This document shows positions 6,068-8,837 of a stretch of DNA of 8,837 nt, one piece after another. A program made the translations under genes and the position numbers. How positions within the stretch are numbered: the first letter of the stretch is position 1; each line of letters begins with the position of its first letter. Under the pieces are notes generated by a model. That model saw only the letters and a list, made by a program, of their open reading frames with translations. It was not told the DNA's origin and did no database searches. The stretch spans positions 1 through 8,837 of the forward strand of contig JALOCC010000064.1 of assembly GCA_023227945.1 (NCBI GenBank), in the 5' to 3' direction. Origin of the DNA: Candidatus Omnitrophota bacterium. Lineage in GTDB: Bacteria > Omnitrophota > Gorgyraeia > Duberdicusellales > 4484-171.

Positions 6068-6148
6068 AATGCCGCAGGCACGTCTGCCTTCGGCAGCCAG
6101 CCTGTAGAAAATAGCGAAGCGGGACGCCGCCCCCGTAGGGGGTAAGCC
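6068..6148 (+). repeat. GC-rich intergenic hairpin block, family D
   Basis: This block is strikingly richer in GC than its surroundings. GCCGCAGGCA (6071-6080) pairs with TGCCTTCGGC (6085-6094) at 9 of 10 positions across a 4-base loop, and CCCCC (6130-6134) pairs with GGGGG (6138-6142) across GTA. Neither hairpin is followed by a T-run, so these are not standard terminators. It looks like an interspersed palindromic element, but only one copy is in view. Confidence 0.55.
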
Positions 6149-6174
6149 AAACAAAGATAGATATTTGTTTGTTT
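6149..6174 (+). terminator. Weak AT-rich hairpin with T-rich tail (possible terminator)
   Basis: AAACAAA (6149-6155) pairs with TTTGTTT (6164-6170), loop 6156-6163, followed by GTTTT. The stem is short and contains a single G-C pair, so it may be fortuitous. If real, it would separate mazG from the PilZ gene. Confidence 0.22.
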
Positions 6175-6179
6175 TCAAT

Positions 6180-6185
6180 TATAAT
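6180..6185 (+). promoter_or_regulatory. Perfect TATAAT just upstream of the PilZ start
   Basis: TATAAT ends 6 bases before the ATG at 6192. No -35 box is seen at the right distance. If functional it would start transcription at or next to the start codon, giving a leaderless or nearly leaderless mRNA. The region is AT-rich, so chance is a real possibility. Confidence 0.25.
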
Positions 6186-6191
6186 AAACAT

Positions 6192-6539
6192 ATGGTAAAC
6201 AACAGAAAGTTAATAAGATTAAAAGTTTGTGATTTCCTTGAAGTCCGCCCTTTAAATGAAGTTGCAAAGTGTTTTAAGGCCAGGGCCTGCGACTTAACTC
6301 CAATGGGTATATGCTTTAACTGCGAAATGGAGTGGAAAAAAGGGCACGTGCTCTTAATTGATTATTTCATACCAGAGGAATTTGAATCGGTTAAACTTAA
6401 GGTAGCAATAGTATGGTCGGAATTTATTGATACGGAAAAAGGGTATTTTTGCGGCGGAGAAATCACAGAAATCGAAGACGATAAACAGGAAAAATTCGCA
6501 AATTATTATACAAAAAGGCTAAAAGAAACCTCCCTATAA
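6192..6539 (+). CDS. Small PilZ-like domain protein (putative cyclic-di-GMP binder)
   Basis: PilZ domains bind cyclic-di-GMP through an RxxxR motif and a [D/N]xSxxG motif, and act as effectors of motility, polysaccharide or surface functions. From the ATG at 6192 this protein has 115 residues, a stand-alone PilZ size. RKLIR (5-9) fits RxxxR. DLTPMG (about 43-48) fits DxSxxG with Thr replacing Ser. A later GGEITEIEDDKQEKFANYY segment resembles the closing strand and helix of PilZ domains. An upstream TTG at 6165 in the same frame is a possible but weaker start. No signal peptide or membrane segment is seen. The next gene (DUF362) begins 11 bases after the stop, so the two are probably cotranscribed. 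The family call is moderate because the similarity is short-motif based, and ligand binding is inferred. Confidence 0.72.
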   Translation: MVNNRKLIRLKVCDFLEVRPLNEVAKCFKARACDLTPMGICFNCEMEWKKGHVLLIDYFIPEEFESVKLKVAIVWSEFIDTEKGYFCGGEITEIEDDKQEKFANYYTKRLKETSL

Positions 6540-6550
6540 ACAATTGGCTG

Positions 6551-7603
6551 ATGTCTAAAGTTTTTTTCAAAAAAATAACCTACGCGGAACTGCTAAAACA
6601 ACCGGATTATTTAGTAAAAGGTCTTGAAATTTCCGGTATAACCGAAGATTTTAAAAAGGATAAATTCATAGGGCTTAAAATTCATTTTGGAGAGAAAGGG
6701 AATAAATCATATATCAATCCAAACTTTCTCATTCCTTTATCGAAATTTTTAAAAAGAAAACAAACCCGTCCATTCCTTTTCGAAACCAACACTCTTTACC
6801 ACGGAGAAAGAATGAATGCCGTAGACCATATGAATCTTGCCTATGGCCACGGCTTTGCTAAAACAAATATGCCTATTATCATCGCCGACGGACTAAAGGG
6901 CAATGATTATATGGAAGTAAAAATAGATAAAAAGCATTTTAAAACATGTTTCCTGGCACACGCCCTCAAAGACACGGATTTTCTTTTAGTGTTTTCGCAT
7001 TTAACCGGGCATATGCTTACCGGTTTCGGCGCAGCAATAAAAAATTTAGGAATGGGATGTGCGGCAAGGCGCGGCAAACTTGCCCAGCATTGTGAAATGC
7101 GGCCGGTCATAACCGATAAAAGATGCATTTTATGCGGTTTATGTATAAATAGCTGTCCGGTTTCCGCCATAGAGAAAGATTCCACTAAATGTTTTATTGT
7201 TAAAGATAAATGCATAGGCTGTGCCCAGTGTATAAGTGTTTGTCCGCATGGAGCCATAAATGTGATTTGGTCGGAAGAATATAATCTTATAGGCGAAAAA
7301 CTGGTTGAATATGCATATGCTGTTACAAGAAACATTAAATGTGCATACGTAAATTTTTGCCTTTATATAACCAAAGAATGCGATTGCATGAATAAAGAAG
7401 AAGCAGGATTTATAAAAGATATAGGGATGCTTTTTAGCTATGACCCTGTTTCAATTGATAAAGCAAGCATAGACCTGGCTTTTAAACAAGAAAACCGCGA
7501 CGCGATAAGAGACGCCCATCCCAAAATAGACTATCTCAATCATCTTCAATATGCAGAGGCCGTTGGTTTAGGCAGCATGGATTATGAACTTGTCGAAATA
7601 TAG
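6551..7603 (+). CDS. DUF362-domain protein with two [4Fe-4S] ferredoxin motifs
   Basis: The 350 residues consist of an N-terminal DUF362-type region (about 1-180, including GLKIHFGEKGN at 41-51 and HLTGHMLTGFGAAIKNLGMG at 150-169), a bacterial ferredoxin insert, and a C-terminal continuation. Cluster motifs are C192-x2-C195-x2-C198-x3-C202-P and C221-x2-C224-x2-C227-x3-C231-P, the classic 2x[4Fe-4S] pattern. More cysteines follow (C264, C270, C277, C279, the last two as CDC), which could hold another metal site. The function of the family is not established; an electron-transfer or redox role is the inference. No signal peptide or transmembrane stretch is evident, so it is probably cytoplasmic. 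It lies 11 bases after the PilZ gene. The start ATG at 6551 has no strong ribosome binding site. Confidence 0.88.
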   Translation: MSKVFFKKITYAELLKQPDYLVKGLEISGITEDFKKDKFIGLKIHFGEKGNKSYINPNFLIPLSKFLKRKQTRPFLFETNTLYHGERMNAVDHMNLAYGHGFAKTNMPIIIADGLKGNDYMEVKIDKKHFKTCFLAHALKDTDFLLVFSHLTGHMLTGFGAAIKNLGMGCAARRGKLAQHCEMRPVITDKRCILCGLCINSCPVSAIEKDSTKCFIVKDKCIGCAQCISVCPHGAINVIWSEEYNLIGEKLVEYAYAVTRNIKCAYVNFCLYITKECDCMNKEEAGFIKDIGMLFSYDPVSIDKASIDLAFKQENRDAIRDAHPKIDYLNHLQYAEAVGLGSMDYELVEI

Positions 7604-7607
7604 AACA

Positions 7608-7740
7608 GGCCATAGACAAACGACTAAACAATTAATTTCTACAAATTTCGCGAAGCAAATTTCTATGAATTTCAATGATAATCGAAATTGGTAGAAATTA
7701 AGAAATTGATAGATATTTATTGTCTTCGGTCTTTAGTCTG
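7608..7740 (+). repeat. AT-rich structured intergenic repeat, family E
   Basis: AATTTCTACAAATTTCG (7634-7650) is mirrored by CGAAATTGGTAGAAATT (7683-7699), 16 of 17 positions pairing. A direct copy of the left arm, AATTTCTATGAATTTC, begins 24 bases later (7658-7673). Outer flanks CCATAGACAAACGACTAAAC (7610-7629) and GTCTTCGGTCTTTAGTCTG (7722-7740) look like diverged arms of another inverted repeat. No T-run follows the hairpin, so it is not a standard terminator. Confidence 0.62.
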
Positions 7741-7746
7741 ATTGCT

Positions 7747-8837
7747 ATGAATAATAAAATACAGTCCCCGGAAGTGGTAGTTGTTGAGGCTTCAGCCGGA
7801 AGCGGAAAGACTTTTGCTTTAGCAAAAAGGTATTTGCAGTTAATCGTGAGCCCCGTATCATCCCCGCAGGAAATTCTCCTAAGAAACATTTTAGCGATAA
7901 CCTTTACCAATAAAGCTACCATAGAGATGAAGGAAAGGATTCTTGAGCTCCTTAAAAAAATAGCTTTAGAAAAATTCACCAGTACCGAAGAAGAAAAAGA
8001 TATTTTAGGTTCTTTGGGGCTACCATTGAAAGATTTGAGCAAGAAATGCCAACTTATAGTGGATGAGTTGATTAAACATTATAATTTCTTTCAGGTCCAG
8101 ACTATCGATAGTTTTATAAACGCCATTCTATCGGGATGCGCTTTAAATATTGACCGTTCGGCTAATTTTCAGATAAAGAACGATTATTCGCAATATCTTG
8201 CTTATTGTTTTGATTTAACGCTGGATGCAGCATTAACGGATAAGGAAATATATGATTTGCTTGAAGATTTCCTGCAGCACTATCTGTTTGTCGAAAACAG
8301 AAATGGTTGGTTCCCCAAGGAAGATATTCTAAAGCTTATTGAGTCCCTGTTTCAGTTAAGTAACAGGCATGCCGGTGCTTTTATTCCTTACAAAGGCGAA
8401 ACGAGTGATCTCATTAAAAAAAGAAAATATATATATGAGCTTATAAAAGAGCTCTCCTTAAATTTTCCCGAAGGGTTAAACGCAAACGCTATCCGGTCAA
8501 TAAACAATTTCTTAAAACACAATAACAACATATTTGATATAGCAGATTTGCCGATATGTTTAAGCGTAAATAAAGTACCGATGAATAAGGAAAAAGATTG
8601 TGAGGAAAGTTTCGAAAGAAAATGGAAGAAAATTTATAAAGAATTAACCGAGCTCATCGAGTTTGACGCAATTATTGCCTACAATCCTTATATCCGGCTT
8701 TTCCATAAATTTATTTATTTTTTCCGTTTGGTATCGCGCAAGGAAGACATATTGTTCCTTGAGGAATTAAATCGTAAGGCACATCTGCTTTTCAGCGAAG
8801 ACTTGGGGCTTCCCGAACTCTACTATCGTTTAGCTAC
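7747..8837 (+). CDS. UvrD/RecB/AddA-like ATP-dependent helicase (exonuclease V beta type), N-terminal part, runs off the right edge
   Basis: An open frame from the ATG at 7747 continues to the window end without a stop, giving 363 complete codons. The N-terminus is a superfamily 1 helicase: VVVEASAGSGKTFALAKRYL (11-30) holds the Walker A motif ASAGSGKT (15-22). ILAITFTNKATIEMKERI (48-65) is motif Ia, and FQVQTIDSF (115-123) is motif Ib-like (V-x-T-I-D/H-S-F). LEELNRKAHLLF (338-349) followed by GLPELYYRL (354-362) matches the stretch that normally precedes the Walker B DEFQD box, which lies just outside. Walker A starting with ASAGSGKT and the long spacer favour the RecB/AddA-like repair nuclease-helicases over short UvrD/Rep proteins. 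The product is expected to process double-strand DNA ends, probably with a nuclease partner downstream. No Shine-Dalgarno is seen at the start. Confidence 0.88.
   Translation, partial: MNNKIQSPEVVVVEASAGSGKTFALAKRYLQLIVSPVSSPQEILLRNILAITFTNKATIEMKERILELLKKIALEKFTSTEEEKDILGSLGLPLKDLSKKCQLIVDELIKHYNFFQVQTIDSFINAILSGCALNIDRSANFQIKNDYSQYLAYCFDLTLDAALTDKEIYDLLEDFLQHYLFVENRNGWFPKEDILKLIESLFQLSNRHAGAFIPYKGETSDLIKKRKYIYELIKELSLNFPEGLNANAIRSINNFLKHNNNIFDIADLPICLSVNKVPMNKEKDCEESFERKWKKIYKELTELIEFDAIIAYNPYIRLFHKFIYFFRLVSRKEDILFLEELNRKAHLLFSEDLGLPELYYRLA

Noticed and set aside
6071..6142. Rho-independent terminator after mazG
   Set aside because: The GC-rich hairpins have no T-run behind them; only a weak AT-rich stem at 6149-6170 is followed by Ts.

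Overview
The window is AT-rich bacterial chromosome. Every gene is on the + strand and packed closely, and the gaps between genes are filled with short structured repeats. The gene content is core metabolism plus housekeeping. The repeat styles (the CGCAGATGATCGCAGAT type, the GATGCTAGATGCTCG type, the CGGTTGCG/CGCAACCG type) and the gene mix resemble what is seen in genomes of uncultured lineages such as Omnitrophota or Elusimicrobiota. That placement rests on general impression and is a weak inference.

Layout. Bases 2-160 are the C-terminal end of ribosomal protein S9 (rpsI), closed by a good rho-independent terminator (179-230). A probable sigma-70-type promoter (278-306) then starts a riboflavin block: ribBA (331-1518), ribH (1600-2058), nusB (2219-2647), a PHP-domain phosphoesterase of the TrpH/YciV type (2687-3535), ribD (3543-4616) and an FMN-dependent nitroreductase-family protein (4603-5196). 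mazG (5402-6067), a small PilZ-like protein (6192-6539) and a DUF362/two-[4Fe-4S] protein (6551-7603) follow. The window ends inside a large UvrD/RecB/AddA-like helicase gene (7747-8837, open at the right edge).

How the genes work together. RibBA makes both riboflavin precursors from GTP and ribulose-5-phosphate, RibD carries out the deamination and reduction steps, and RibH makes the lumazine. The final enzyme, riboflavin synthase (ribE), is not in the window, and neither is a recognisable HAD-type phosphatase for the dephosphorylation step. NusB next to RibH is a common bacterial arrangement. The PHP protein between nusB and ribD has two competing readings: RNA end-processing/pAp phosphatase (its family role), or a stand-in for the missing riboflavin-pathway phosphatase. 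The nitroreductase would use the FMN product.

The most unusual part is intergenic. Five gaps carry at least five different structured repeat families. One element (5188-5391) looks like a copy of the ribBA-ribH spacer repeat interrupted by a second repeat family. The repeats begin exactly at, or just inside, the stop codons of ribBA and the nitroreductase gene. I found no CRISPR array, transposase, tRNA, phage gene or defence cassette, and no convincing new multi-gene system. The candidates worth following are the nested repeats and the PHP enzyme inside the riboflavin cluster.
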